NCBI GenBank assembly: GCA_947626445.1
Contig: CANQSC010000014.1
Location: forward strand, 1-19,376
Source: an uncultured Bacilli bacterium
GTDB taxonomy: Bacteria; Bacillota_I; Bacilli_A; RF39; UBA660
DNA length: 19,376 nt
Direction: 5' to 3'
A program made the position numbers and the translations under genes. Within the stretch, counting starts at the first letter, position 1; the number at the start of each line of letters is the position of its first letter. Positions 1-7,205 of this stretch are shown here, piece by piece. The notes beneath the pieces were generated by a model that did no database searches, was not told the origin of the DNA, and worked only from the letters and a program-made list of their open reading frames with translations.

Positions 1-18
1 ATATTACACAAGATGCAA

Positions 19-59
19 AAAATGAGCAAACCTAGTAATTATAAGGCTTTGCTCATTTT
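19..59. terminator. Hairpin, possible bidirectional terminator
   Basis: A perfect 12-bp inverted repeat (AAAATGAGCAAA at 19-30 and its complement at 48-59) encloses a 17-base loop. A CCT/AGG pairing could extend the stem with one bulged base. The A-rich left side and T-rich right side would give a U tract in either direction. No gene is seen between here and the glycosyltransferase stop at 221, so this probably ends transcription of a gene left of the window, or backs up the terminator at 198-224. Positions 60-197 are AT-rich and I see nothing else in them. Confidence 0.45.
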
Positions 60-197
60 CACTCCAAAACTCAAGATGTAATTAACTTCATACTCTACCT
101 CTATTTCTATTATTTGATAAATTAATTATATAAAAAAACTAATTGATTTGCAAATTCTTTAAAATAAATTTAAAACCTTTTCAAAAAATTAATATCT

Positions 198-224
198 AAA
201 AAAATAAGCCCATAAAAGGCTTAT
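198..224 (-). terminator. Rho-independent terminator of the gntR-GT2 operon
   Basis: Read on the minus strand, a 7-bp stem (ATAAGCC at 218-224, complement at 204-210) with a 7-base loop is followed by a run of seven T (204-198). The 5' arm covers the stop codon of the glycosyltransferase gene. Such overlap is common in compact AT-rich genomes. Confidence 0.65.
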
Positions 225-1444
225 CCTAGTAATTTATCTAAATCAACATCACGGTCGTGTTTAATTTGTTCCCAATTATCAGTCTTTTTAAATAAACAAA
301 TAATATTAATTGGAATCCATGTTGCTAAGAATAATGAGAAGAAAATAATTCCTGATAAGATATTCTTAGGACTTTTCTTATTATATTTGACAACAAAGAC
401 ATTCATTGCCACATTGATAATATAGAATATTACAAAGAATAATAATCCTGAAGCATATAAATATGAGAAGAAGTCAAATAACTCAATTCCACATATACTA
501 AAGATCATTAAGACAATTGACAATAAGAAACCGACAATAACCATAATTGGTGATAAATACATAATAAACATATCAAAGCAAGCGATTCGACCAGTTTTAA
601 AGAATTGTTTTAATAATTCTAAACCATAAATTCTTAAACAACTATAAGTACCACTTGTCCAGCGTTTACGTTGTTTCCAACTAGCCCAGAAACTTTGTGG
701 ATGCTCATCATAAGTAATGGCTTCTTCAACAAAAGCTACTTGAATACCTCTTAAAGCACATTGACCAGTAAATTCAGAGTCTTCAGTTATGGTTCTTGTA
801 TGAAAACCATTTGCTACAACATTTTTCTTAACCATAAAACCTGTACCATTAATCGCTGCTGAACCAGAATAATTCATTCTCGCGCGGTTAAAGAAGAAAT
901 TTTGAATGAAATAGAATAATGTATAAGAACCGGTTAACCAGTTATCACCCATATTTTTAGCATCTCTAAACGCTTGAGCAACTTCAACCCCTTCACATAA
1001 AGCATCATTCATTCTTGCTAAAAAGTCTGGATGCACTAAATTATCGGCATCAAAGACTACAAAGGCATCTAAATCATCTCTTTTAACTAGCTTTTTGAAA
1101 GTATCTTCTAAGGCATCGCCTTTTTGTTTAACTGGCACATTACAATGAATAATTGTTGCCCCTGCTTCACGTGCGACTTTCTCAGTATTATCTGTACAGT
1201 TATTAGGCACTACAAAGATTTCAAATAAACGACTTGGATATCTTTGTTTTTGTAAACTCTTTATTAAAGCTGGAATAACTTTTTCTTCATTACGACCCGC
1301 AATAACAATTCCAAATTTATATTTTGGTTTATGTCTACCAAACATACTTTTGTGATAATTTTTAAAACCAAATAGTCCTGTAATCGCAAAATACATTCCA
1401 TAAATAAATGTTATTGCAAAACATATATAATATAAAATAACCAT
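221..1444 (-). CDS. Membrane glycosyltransferase, family 2 (processive, cellulose synthase/PgaC-like)
   Basis: This 407-residue protein transfers sugar from a nucleotide-sugar to a growing polysaccharide or lipid acceptor at the cytoplasmic face of the membrane; the sugar cannot be told from sequence. It has an N-terminal TM helix (about 2-24), then a GT-A domain with the D-x-D pair in VFDADN (132-134), the TED motif (220-222) and the Q-x-x-R-W signature QRKRW (258-262), all typical of processive GT2 enzymes. At least three TM helices follow (about 298-320, 325-355, 370-395). The ATG at 1444 is preferred because AGGTGA lies 5-6 bases upstream; a GTG at 1453 would overlap the gntR stop and has no Shine-Dalgarno site. 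The gene directly follows gntR and is probably translated from the same mRNA. PgaC-like, hyaluronan synthase-like or glycolipid synthase roles are all open. Confidence 0.85.
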   Translation of the reverse strand: MVILYYICFAITFIYGMYFAITGLFGFKNYHKSMFGRHKPKYKFGIVIAGRNEEKVIPALIKSLQKQRYPSRLFEIFVVPNNCTDNTEKVAREAGATIIHCNVPVKQKGDALEDTFKKLVKRDDLDAFVVFDADNLVHPDFLARMNDALCEGVEVAQAFRDAKNMGDNWLTGSYTLFYFIQNFFFNRARMNYSGSAAINGTGFMVKKNVVANGFHTRTITEDSEFTGQCALRGIQVAFVEEAITYDEHPQSFWASWKQRKRWTSGTYSCLRIYGLELLKQFFKTGRIACFDMFIMYLSPIMVIVGFLLSIVLMIFSICGIELFDFFSYLYASGLLFFVIFYIINVAMNVFVVKYNKKSPKNILSGIIFFSLFLATWIPINIICLFKKTDNWEQIKHDRDVDLDKLLG

Positions 1445-1445
1445 T

Positions 1446-1805
1446 TTAATCACCTACTTTAATTCTTTCTAAAATATCTGTCTTGGAAACACCTAAATTT
1501 TCCAAAGTTTCTATTTCAGCATCAATCTTATTATAACATGTTTCTACTGTATCGTGTAAAATTTGATCAATCTTAGCAGTAATAAATGTTCCTTTAGTAC
1601 TTTTACTTTGAATAATATTTTGATTTTCTAAAGCAGTATAACTTTTTTTAACCGTATTTGGATTAATTCCTAAAGTATTTGCTAGTTCTCTAATACTAGG
1701 AATTTGATCTTTAGGCTTCAAAAAACCTTCCAATACATTTCTTTTAACTTCATTAATAATTTGTTCATATATTGGAATTCTGCTTTGTTCATCTAATGTA
1801 ATCAT
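1446..1805 (-). CDS. GntR-family repressor, YtrA subfamily
   Basis: A 119-residue DNA-binding regulator. Residues 1-75 form the GntR winged helix-turn-helix: the opening IPIYEQIINEVKRNVLEG and the recognition part PSIRELANTLGINPNTVKKSY are typical, followed by the wing (STKGTFI). The short helical tail (about 45 residues) without an effector domain is the YtrA layout, which is often linked to membrane or cell-envelope genes. It starts at ATG 1805 with GGGGTG eight bases upstream. It ends two bases before the glycosyltransferase ATG, so the two form an operon. A palindrome overlapping its own promoter (1826-1884) makes autorepression likely. The inducing signal is unknown; antibiotic or envelope stress is a family-based guess. 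Confidence 0.88.
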   Translation of the reverse strand: MITLDEQSRIPIYEQIINEVKRNVLEGFLKPKDQIPSIRELANTLGINPNTVKKSYTALENQNIIQSKSTKGTFITAKIDQILHDTVETCYNKIDAEIETLENLGVSKTDILERIKVGD

Positions 1806-1825
1806 TTTCTAAACACCCCAATTCA

Positions 1826-1884
1826 ATTTTGTACTATTTGTAATAGCACAGGTAAATTATAGTACAAAATATGTCAAAATGCAA
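1826..1884 (-). promoter_or_regulatory. gntR-GT2 promoter with overlapping palindromic operator
   Basis: On the minus strand there is a -35 box TTGCAT (1884-1879), a 17-base spacer and a perfect -10 box TATAAT (1861-1856). A perfect 12-bp inverted repeat (ATTTTGTACTAT and its complement, at 1826-1837 and 1859-1870, spacing 21) flanks the start site; one arm overlaps the -10 box and spacer. This is the layout of a GntR/YtrA operator that would block RNA polymerase. The promoter starts right at the 3' end of the DUF368 gene (stop at 1888), so there is almost no intergenic DNA. Confidence 0.72.
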
Positions 1885-1887
1885 GTT

Positions 1888-2685
1888 TTATTCCAATGGT
1901 GTCATTAAAACTAGGATAAAACCCAATAAAATAAAAAAAATTGCTAACAAAATATTTACCAAATTAAAGACAAAAGGAATCTCCATTAAAAACATAATTA
2001 AAGAATATAAAATAAAAGATATAATAACTAGCCAAGTTAAATGATTAGCTTTTTTAAATAAATAATTTAATAATTTAGCAAGTAATAAAAAAGCTAAAAT
2101 AAAGCCGATTATAAAACAACTACTAGCTAAGATATTTTCTACGGGATTACTAAACAAATTTAAAATAAATGGATAACTACCCAACATTAAATAAATAGCT
2201 GTTCCACTTAACCCAGGTATAATCATTGATAAAGCATCAATCATTCCTAACATAATAATCCATAAATAAGATAAATTAGAATTTATTTCAAAAGTTGGTA
2301 AAGATATACTACTAGTTAACAATAAAAAGACACTAATAATTAAAATAATTACTAAATAATCTTGATACTTAAATTTAATCTTTTTAATAACACTAGGAAT
2401 AGTTCCAATTAATAATCCGAAAAACAAACATAAAGTTGGCATCGGATAACTATTTAAAAAAAACAAAATTATTTTACTAAATAATAAAATAGCCATAATT
2501 ATTCCTAAACCTAAAGGCATTAAAAAACAAATACTTTCTTTAAATTTTTTTCTAAAATTAGCTAGATAATCTAAAGACTTTTCATATACACCCATACTAA
2601 CTGCTAAAACTGAACCTGAAACTCCTGGTATTATTTTACCAATCCCAATAATAAAACCCTTAAAAAAAAGAATAAGATAAGGCAT
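1888..2685 (-). CDS. popT: DUF368 family polyprenyl-phosphate transporter (PopT-like)
   Basis: A 265-residue polytopic membrane protein. Two related motifs, IIPGVSGSVLAVSMGVYEK near the N-terminus and IPGLSGTAIYLMLGSY in the second half, mark the inverted-repeat architecture of DUF368. The rest is a series of hydrophobic segments (about eight). DUF368 proteins of the PopT type have been implicated in returning undecaprenyl phosphate, the lipid carrier for wall polymers, to the inner leaflet of the membrane. The start at ATG 2685 has AGGTGA four bases upstream. It sits 70 bases downstream of glyS with no clear terminator between, so it may be read through from there. The neighbouring glycosyltransferase may also use polyprenyl carriers, but that link is inferred from proximity. 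The family assignment is firm; the substrate comes from family knowledge. Confidence 0.8.
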   Translation of the reverse strand: MPYLILFFKGFIIGIGKIIPGVSGSVLAVSMGVYEKSLDYLANFRKKFKESICFLMPLGLGIIMAILLFSKIILFFLNSYPMPTLCLFFGLLIGTIPSVIKKIKFKYQDYLVIILIISVFLLLTSSISLPTFEINSNLSYLWIIMLGMIDALSMIIPGLSGTAIYLMLGSYPFILNLFSNPVENILASSCFIIGFILAFLLLAKLLNYLFKKANHLTWLVIISFILYSLIMFLMEIPFVFNLVNILLAIFFILLGFILVLMTPLE

Positions 2686-2754
2686 ATAATCACCTATTAA
2701 ATCTTATTCTTAATAATTATTTTTTATGTTTAATAAAATTTCTACTATTTTTAA

Positions 2755-3633
2755 TTATATTTTATCTTCAATGAAATTCTTAATATCATCAATTTTAATT
2801 GTTTCTTGTTTCATAGTATTTCTATCTCTTATTGTTACAGTATTTTTTTCTAAAGTATCATTATCAATAGTTATACAATATGGAGTTCCATAAATATCTT
2901 GTCTTCTATATCTTTTTTCAATAGATCCAGCATCATCATAAAGAACATCAAAATAATTTGTTAATAAATCATATAATTCTAAGGCTTTTTTACTATGAAC
3001 TTTTTTAATTAGTGGTAATATGGCCACTTTATAAGGTGCTAATTTTGGAAGAAATTTCATAACTTCTCTTGTATCACCATTTTCTAATTCTTCCTTGCAA
3101 TAAGAATTAAACAAAATTGCTAAGGTTAATCTATCTGCTCCAACTGTTGACTCAATTATGTATGGAATATACTTTTCATTGCATTCTTGGTCAACATACA
3201 ACATTGATTCTCCTGAAAATTTTTGATGTTGAGTTAAGTCAAAATCTGTTCTATTATGTGTACCATTTATTTCTCCCCAACCAAATGGAAATAAATACTC
3301 TATATCACAGGCTTCTTTAGCATAATGTGCAAGTTTTTCATGGTCATGGAATCTTAACTTATCTTCTGGTATGCCTAATGACATAAAATATTTTTTTGCA
3401 TATTCTTTAAAATATTCATATATTTCTTTATCATTTCCTGGTTTACAAAAAATTTGATATTCCATTTGTTCAAACTCTATTGTTCTAAAAGTAAAATTCC
3501 CTGGTGTTATTTCATTTCGAAAAGCTTTTCCGATTTGTCCTATTGCAAACGGTAAATAACTTCTAGTTGTTCTTTTAACATTTAAATAGTTTACATATTC
3601 TCCTTGAGCATTTTCTGGTCTTAAGTAAACCAC
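2755..3633 (-). pseudogene. glyS: Glycyl-tRNA synthetase, C-terminal part (frameshifted off the N-terminal part)
   Basis: This frame encodes the rest of a single-chain (alpha2, class II) GlyRS. It contains YLRPENAQG, motif 2 (FRNEITPGNFTFRTIEFEQM), the glycine-pocket segment FGWGEINGTHNRTDFDL, motif 3 (IESTVGADR, where Ser replaces the Pro usual in class II motif 3) and the anticodon-binding domain from about KVAILPLIKK to the end. Homology begins upstream of the nominal ATG, at KSVVYLRPE around 3645, so the ATG at 3633 is not a natural start. Relative to the upstream part the reading frame is shifted. The distance between FETNRG and YLRPE is about 10 bases shorter than I expect for the family. 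Without the N-terminal part (motif 1) this piece cannot make a functional enzyme. Confidence 0.8.
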
Positions 3634-4112
3634 ACTTTTATTAAGCCTCGATTAGTTTCAAACATTAAATTAAAATCCCTTATTTCGGTAAAATTAGATT
3701 TTCCACACTTTGGGCAAGGTACTTTATTATTTTTTATGTATTCATTCATTTGTTCTTTACTCATTCCATCAGCATGACCTTTAATATCACAATTATCAAT
3801 TAGATTATCTGCTCTATGTCTAGTTTTACATTCTTTACAATCAACTAATGGATCAGAAAATGAACCTATGTGACCTGAAGCTTCCCAAACTTTCGGATTC
3901 ATTAAAATATCTGCATCTATTTCATAAGCATTTTTAATTTTTCTAATAAAGTAATTTCGCCAAGAATCTTTAATATTATTCTTTAATTTTGTTCCCAAAG
4001 GTCCATAATCCCATGTATTAGCTAATCCTCCATATATTTCACTACCCTGAAATATAAAACCATATTGTTTACAAATATTGACTAATTCTTCCATAGTTAA
4101 ATTATTTTTCAT
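3621..4112 (-). pseudogene. glyS: Glycyl-tRNA synthetase, N-terminal part (truncated by frameshift)
   Basis: The N-terminal part of single-chain GlyRS: MEELVNICKQYGFIFQGSEI, then GGLANTWDYGPLG, the motif 1 region, and the zinc-type insertion with C-x2-C (CKEC) and C-x2-C (CPKC). It breaks at FNLMFETNRGLIK and then ends after four out-of-frame residues. The start is placed at ATG 4112 (MKNNLTMEE); an ATG at 4142 would lie inside the reading frame region of the upstream intron maturase. The maturase remnant ends in an ATGA overlap with this start, so the native upstream region (promoter and any glycine T-box) is gone. GlyRS is essential, so either an intact copy exists elsewhere or the break is an assembly error. 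Confidence 0.8.
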
Positions 4113-4945
4113 TTTATCTTCCCTATCTTTCTTCTTATCCATTCATCTATTTTCTTAAGGAATACTTTCATATCTGCAATTTTGAAATAATTAACCCAAC
4201 CATATATTACTTGTTTTAATTTAAATAGTCTTTCATTTAAACTCATACTTTAATATAGCATGTAATTTAATTTTAAATTTCTCGGACGATTTAATATGTG
4301 GCTTTGGTCTCCATATATATTTTGATTAATCTTTTTGTAAAATCCAAAACCTAAGTATTTTATTTCATTAGGTCTTGCTACTTTACTCTTTTCTACATTT
4401 ACTTTTAAACTTAATTTTCTAGGTTATAAATGTAGTTATACTTTCCATCACTCTATTTGCTGCTTTTTCTGACTTTACCATTATAAGACAGTCATCTGCA
4501 TACCTTACAAAGTTTAGTTCTCTTTTCTCTAATTCCTTATCAAGTTCATTTAACATTATGTTCGATAATAAAGGGCTTAGGTTACCTCCTTGTGACGTTC
4601 CCTTTTTAGTTTCTTGAATAACTCCTTTTTCCATTACTCCACTTTGCAAGAATTTTCTTATTAAGGATACTAAATCTCCATCTTTTACTGTTCTCCTTAT
4701 AATACCTATTAACCTATCTTGGTTTACTTCGTCAAAGAATGACTGTAAATCAATATCTACTATCCAACATATCCGTCATTAAAGAGTTCTAATGCTTTTA
4801 TAACTGCTTGTTCACAACATCTTCCTGGTCTAAAACCATAAGAACTACTTGAAAACTGTTCTTCATAAATAGGTGTTAATACTTGTACTATTGCTTGTTG
4901 TAAAACTCTATCTTGGTATTCCTAGCTTTCTCAGAATTAAAGTTC
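4109..4945 (-). pseudogene. Degenerate group II intron reverse transcriptase/maturase (LtrA-like) remnant
   Basis: Translating three frames in turn reconstructs a group II intron-encoded protein. RKLGIP is followed by QDRVLQQAIVQVLTPIYEEQ, SSSYGFRPGRCCEQA and GYV. After a -1 shift near 4770 come WIVDIDLQSFFDEV, GTSQGGNLSPLLSNI and the catalytic YADD box (RYADDCLIM). After another shift near 4425 come KVNVEKSKVARPNEIKYLGFGF, then the maturase-domain helix RLFKLKQVIYGWVNYFKI and KKIDEWIRRKI. There are further small losses (about 8 bases near 4930) and an in-frame stop near 4247. The N-terminal fingers and the C-terminal D/endonuclease part are missing, and I find no domain V or intron 5' end. 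The longest single-frame piece is 4419-4649, which continues upstream in frame. It cannot encode a working enzyme. Confidence 0.82.
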
Positions 4946-4966
4946 TTAATTATTCACAATAAAGCA

Positions 4967-5326
4967 CTAGTTCATATTTTTTATAAGCCAAGCCATAATT
5001 ATACTAACTATATAATTTTGCTCTTTATTAGTTAATTCTTTATTTTTAGATATATGATGCCACTTATATAAACAACTTCTACAACATGTTGCGGTAGCAT
5101 GCTGGGCAATAAAAACAGGATGTCCCTTCATTGGCGTTTGACTACCATCATTTAAAGAATTTTGAGATGCTAAGCGATTAGCTATAAAATCCTTAGCATG
5201 ACTTAGAATTGTTTCAAAACCTTTTTCTTTTAAATAAGCTTTATCCTTTTCTTTTAAATGAAAACTAGATCTAAAAGAAGATTTACTTAATTCTTCTAGT
5301 TTTCTAGAAACCAATTCTATATTCAT
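4967..5326 (-). CDS. DUF4186 family protein
   Basis: A 119-residue soluble protein. The block PMKGHPVFIAQHATATCCRS, followed by CLYKWHHI and an IVSIIMAWL-type C-terminal helix, matches the DUF4186 family as I recall it. The conserved His and Cys residues (H-x-x-x-x-x-Q-H, T-C-C-x-x-C) could bind metal, but the function is unknown. Its ATG at 5326 lies within the last 23 bases of gltX in another frame, without a clear Shine-Dalgarno site, so translational coupling to gltX is likely. Downstream lies the intron remnant. Confidence is high that it is a real gene and good for the family; no function is claimed. Confidence 0.8.
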   Translation of the reverse strand: MNIELVSRKLEELSKSSFRSSFHLKEKDKAYLKEKGFETILSHAKDFIANRLASQNSLNDGSQTPMKGHPVFIAQHATATCCRSCLYKWHHISKNKELTNKEQNYIVSIIMAWLIKNMN

Positions 5327-6965
5327 TTACTAATTCAAAACGTTTTTTAATCGTTTCTAATCCTAGAATTTTCATAATATCATATAAATTAGGAGTTCTA
5401 GATTTAGTTGTTAAAGCAACTCTTATTACTGTTGAAACATCGGCAACATTACCTTTAAACTTTTCAGGATTTTGTTTATATTCTTTCATATTACTAGCAT
5501 ATCCTAATTCATCACACATTTCTTTCATTTTATTAAACCATTCTTCTTCATTATCATTTGGGTCATAATATTTATTTATATAAACATCTAAAATATTCTT
5601 AATTTCTTCGATATTGTTTATTTTTTGCCATTCATAGTTTTCATTTTTAAATAATTCTTCAAACATATAATAAATTCCTTGTTTTACCTCACTAAACATA
5701 GCAAAATCTTTACGAGGTTTAACTGAGTTTCTTTCAATATTAAAAGTTTTAACTGCTAAATCTTGATTTTTTTCTAAAATACGAGCAAATTCTTCATCAT
5801 ATTTTCTAGCCCATTCTAAAGTTTTATCATACATTTCTAAAGCTGAAATTTTACTTAAAATATTCTTAGAAATACTTAATAATTTTTCCATATCAAAAAT
5901 TGTTCCAGATATTCCTACTTTATTAAAACTCATTGTAAAGTTATCAATATCTTCATTTTCATGAGCTAAATACCATTCTTCAAAATTAGAATTAGTAACA
6001 GTTGCCAAATAAAGCATTAAAGCTTCACTTGGAATACCCATTTCATGATAATAACTTACTGCAAGTTCTGGATCTTTTCTTTTAGATAATTTTCTAATTG
6101 TCTCACCATCTTTTTTATTTAATGGTGAAAAATGAGCATAGATTGGCAATTCAAATCCTAATATTTTAAATAAATTAACATGAATAGGAAGACTACTTAA
6201 CCAACTATCATCTCTTATAACATGAGTTGTATGCATTAAATGGTCATCTATAACATGGGCAAAATGATAAGTTGGAAGACCATCATTTTTAATTAGAACT
6301 TGATCAATATCATCTTCTGGTAATTCTAATTTTCCTCTAATCGCATCCATCACCACAATTTTATTATTAAAATCACCATTATTTCTTAATCGAATAATAT
6401 ATGGTTTACCTTCATCTAATTTTTTAATAATTTCTTCTTCAGACAAAAATCTACTTCTCGCCCATTTACCATAATAACCAATTCTTCTTTTACTTTTTTC
6501 TTGTTCACTTCTAATCATATCTAACTCTTCTTTAGTTGTAAAATCTGGATAAGCAAGATCTTTAAGTAATAGTTCTTTAGCATAAGTTTGATATATTTCT
6601 TTTCTTTTACTTTGAATATATGGTCCATAACTTCCTCCTTCTTCACTTTCATTTATTGGGCCTTCATCAAAAGTAAAACCAAATTCTCTTACAGCTTCAA
6701 TAATTTTACTAATGCCATTTTCTACTAATCTTTCTTGGTCAGTATCTTCAATACGCATATAAACAATCCCATTAGTTTGTCTAGCCATTTTTCTTGCTAT
6801 GGAAAGCATAAATAAATTGCCTAAGTGAACAAAGCCAGTTGGACTTGGAGCAAATCTCGTTACAATAGCTCCTTCACCTAAATTTCTTTTGGGATATAAT
6901 TCTTCATAATAGTTAATATCATGAGTTAATCCCGGTAATAATCTTTCTACTAATTCTTTATTCAT
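5304..6965 (-). CDS. gltX: Glutamate-tRNA ligase
   Basis: A 553-residue class I synthetase that charges tRNA with glutamate in the cytoplasm. Residues 36-50 (TRFAPSPTGFVHLGN) contain the HIGH-equivalent; RIEDTDQERL follows at 71-80, then DGLPTYHFAHVIDDHLM (228-244), and KLSKR (292-296) is the KMSKS loop. The helical anticodon-binding region forms the C-terminal third. It is longer than the roughly 485 residues of many bacterial GltX proteins. The start at ATG 6965 is set by AAAGGAGG just upstream; an in-frame ATG at 7025 lies inside the T-box terminator stem and is rejected. It has its own promoter and T-box leader, so expression should rise when the cognate tRNA is uncharged. I see no GatCAB genes, so whether it also charges tRNA-Gln cannot be judged. 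Confidence 0.93.
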   Translation of the reverse strand: MNKELVERLLPGLTHDINYYEELYPKRNLGEGAIVTRFAPSPTGFVHLGNLFMLSIARKMARQTNGIVYMRIEDTDQERLVENGISKIIEAVREFGFTFDEGPINESEEGGSYGPYIQSKRKEIYQTYAKELLLKDLAYPDFTTKEELDMIRSEQEKSKRRIGYYGKWARSRFLSEEEIIKKLDEGKPYIIRLRNNGDFNNKIVVMDAIRGKLELPEDDIDQVLIKNDGLPTYHFAHVIDDHLMHTTHVIRDDSWLSSLPIHVNLFKILGFELPIYAHFSPLNKKDGETIRKLSKRKDPELAVSYYHEMGIPSEALMLYLATVTNSNFEEWYLAHENEDIDNFTMSFNKVGISGTIFDMEKLLSISKNILSKISALEMYDKTLEWARKYDEEFARILEKNQDLAVKTFNIERNSVKPRKDFAMFSEVKQGIYYMFEELFKNENYEWQKINNIEEIKNILDVYINKYYDPNDNEEEWFNKMKEMCDELGYASNMKEYKQNPEKFKGNVADVSTVIRVALTTKSRTPNLYDIMKILGLETIKKRFELVNEYRIGF

Positions 6966-6977
6966 AAATCCTCCTTT

Positions 6978-7169
6978 AAATAATAAAAAGGTGATGCCAA
7001 AGGACGAATTAACTCGTGGTACCACCTTATTTTTTTCTCTTTTCTTCGTAATGTGAAGATAACAATTAGCTCCAAAAGCTTCTTTTCAAAAGAATTATTC
7101 TTTGTTTACACCACCCACAAAGTCTCTTTAAAATAAAATCTTTTTACTTTTCTTTTTTCATCGCTTTAT
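6978..7169 (-). promoter_or_regulatory. T-box riboswitch leader of gltX
   Basis: The leader of about 200 bases carries the T-box sequence AAGGTGGTACCACG (around 7028-7015), which pairs with the 3' end of uncharged tRNA. It overlaps a terminator whose outer stem AAGGTG/CACCTT is followed by TTTTTATTATTT (6990-6978). Upstream lie a stem III-like hairpin (TCTTC...GAAGA, about 7058-7042) and a stem I distal arm with a GGGTGGTGTAAAC loop closed by CTTTG/CAAAG (around 7122-7100). Uncharged tRNA would favour the antiterminator and let gltX be transcribed. I could not place the specifier codon with certainty; GAA or GAG (Glu) is expected from the downstream gene. Confidence 0.85.
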
Positions 7170-7175
7170 AAACGT

Positions 7176-7204
7176 ATTTTAACGAAAAAATCTTTTGATG
7201 TCAA
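7176..7204 (-). promoter_or_regulatory. Promoter of the gltX transcription unit
   Basis: A consensus -35 box TTGACA (7204-7199), a 17-base spacer and a -10 box TAAAAT (7181-7176) lie on the minus strand. The predicted start is near 7169, which gives a leader of about 200 bases, right for a T-box. The -35 box begins one base past the VirB4 stop codon, so gltX is wired independently of the secretion cluster. Confidence 0.75.
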
Positions 7205-7205
7205 A

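Noticed and set aside
3117..3320. Plus-strand open frame of 67 codons
   Set aside because: It lies fully opposite the conserved GlyRS coding sequence, has no recognisable motif and no ribosome site.
3621..4142. GlyRS start at ATG 4142
   Set aside because: The 10 extra residues come from the other frame of the maturase tail; MKNNLTMEE at 4112 matches the usual start of the family.
4109..4945. A functional retron or DGR reverse transcriptase
   Set aside because: RKLGIP, YGFRPGR, the QGGNLSPLLSNI block and the downstream maturase helix belong to group II intron proteins. No msr/msd or template/variable repeats are seen, and the frame is broken.
6966..7025. gltX start at ATG 7025
   Set aside because: This ATG lies in the T-box/terminator stem. 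AAAGGAGG before the ATG at 6965 marks the real start.
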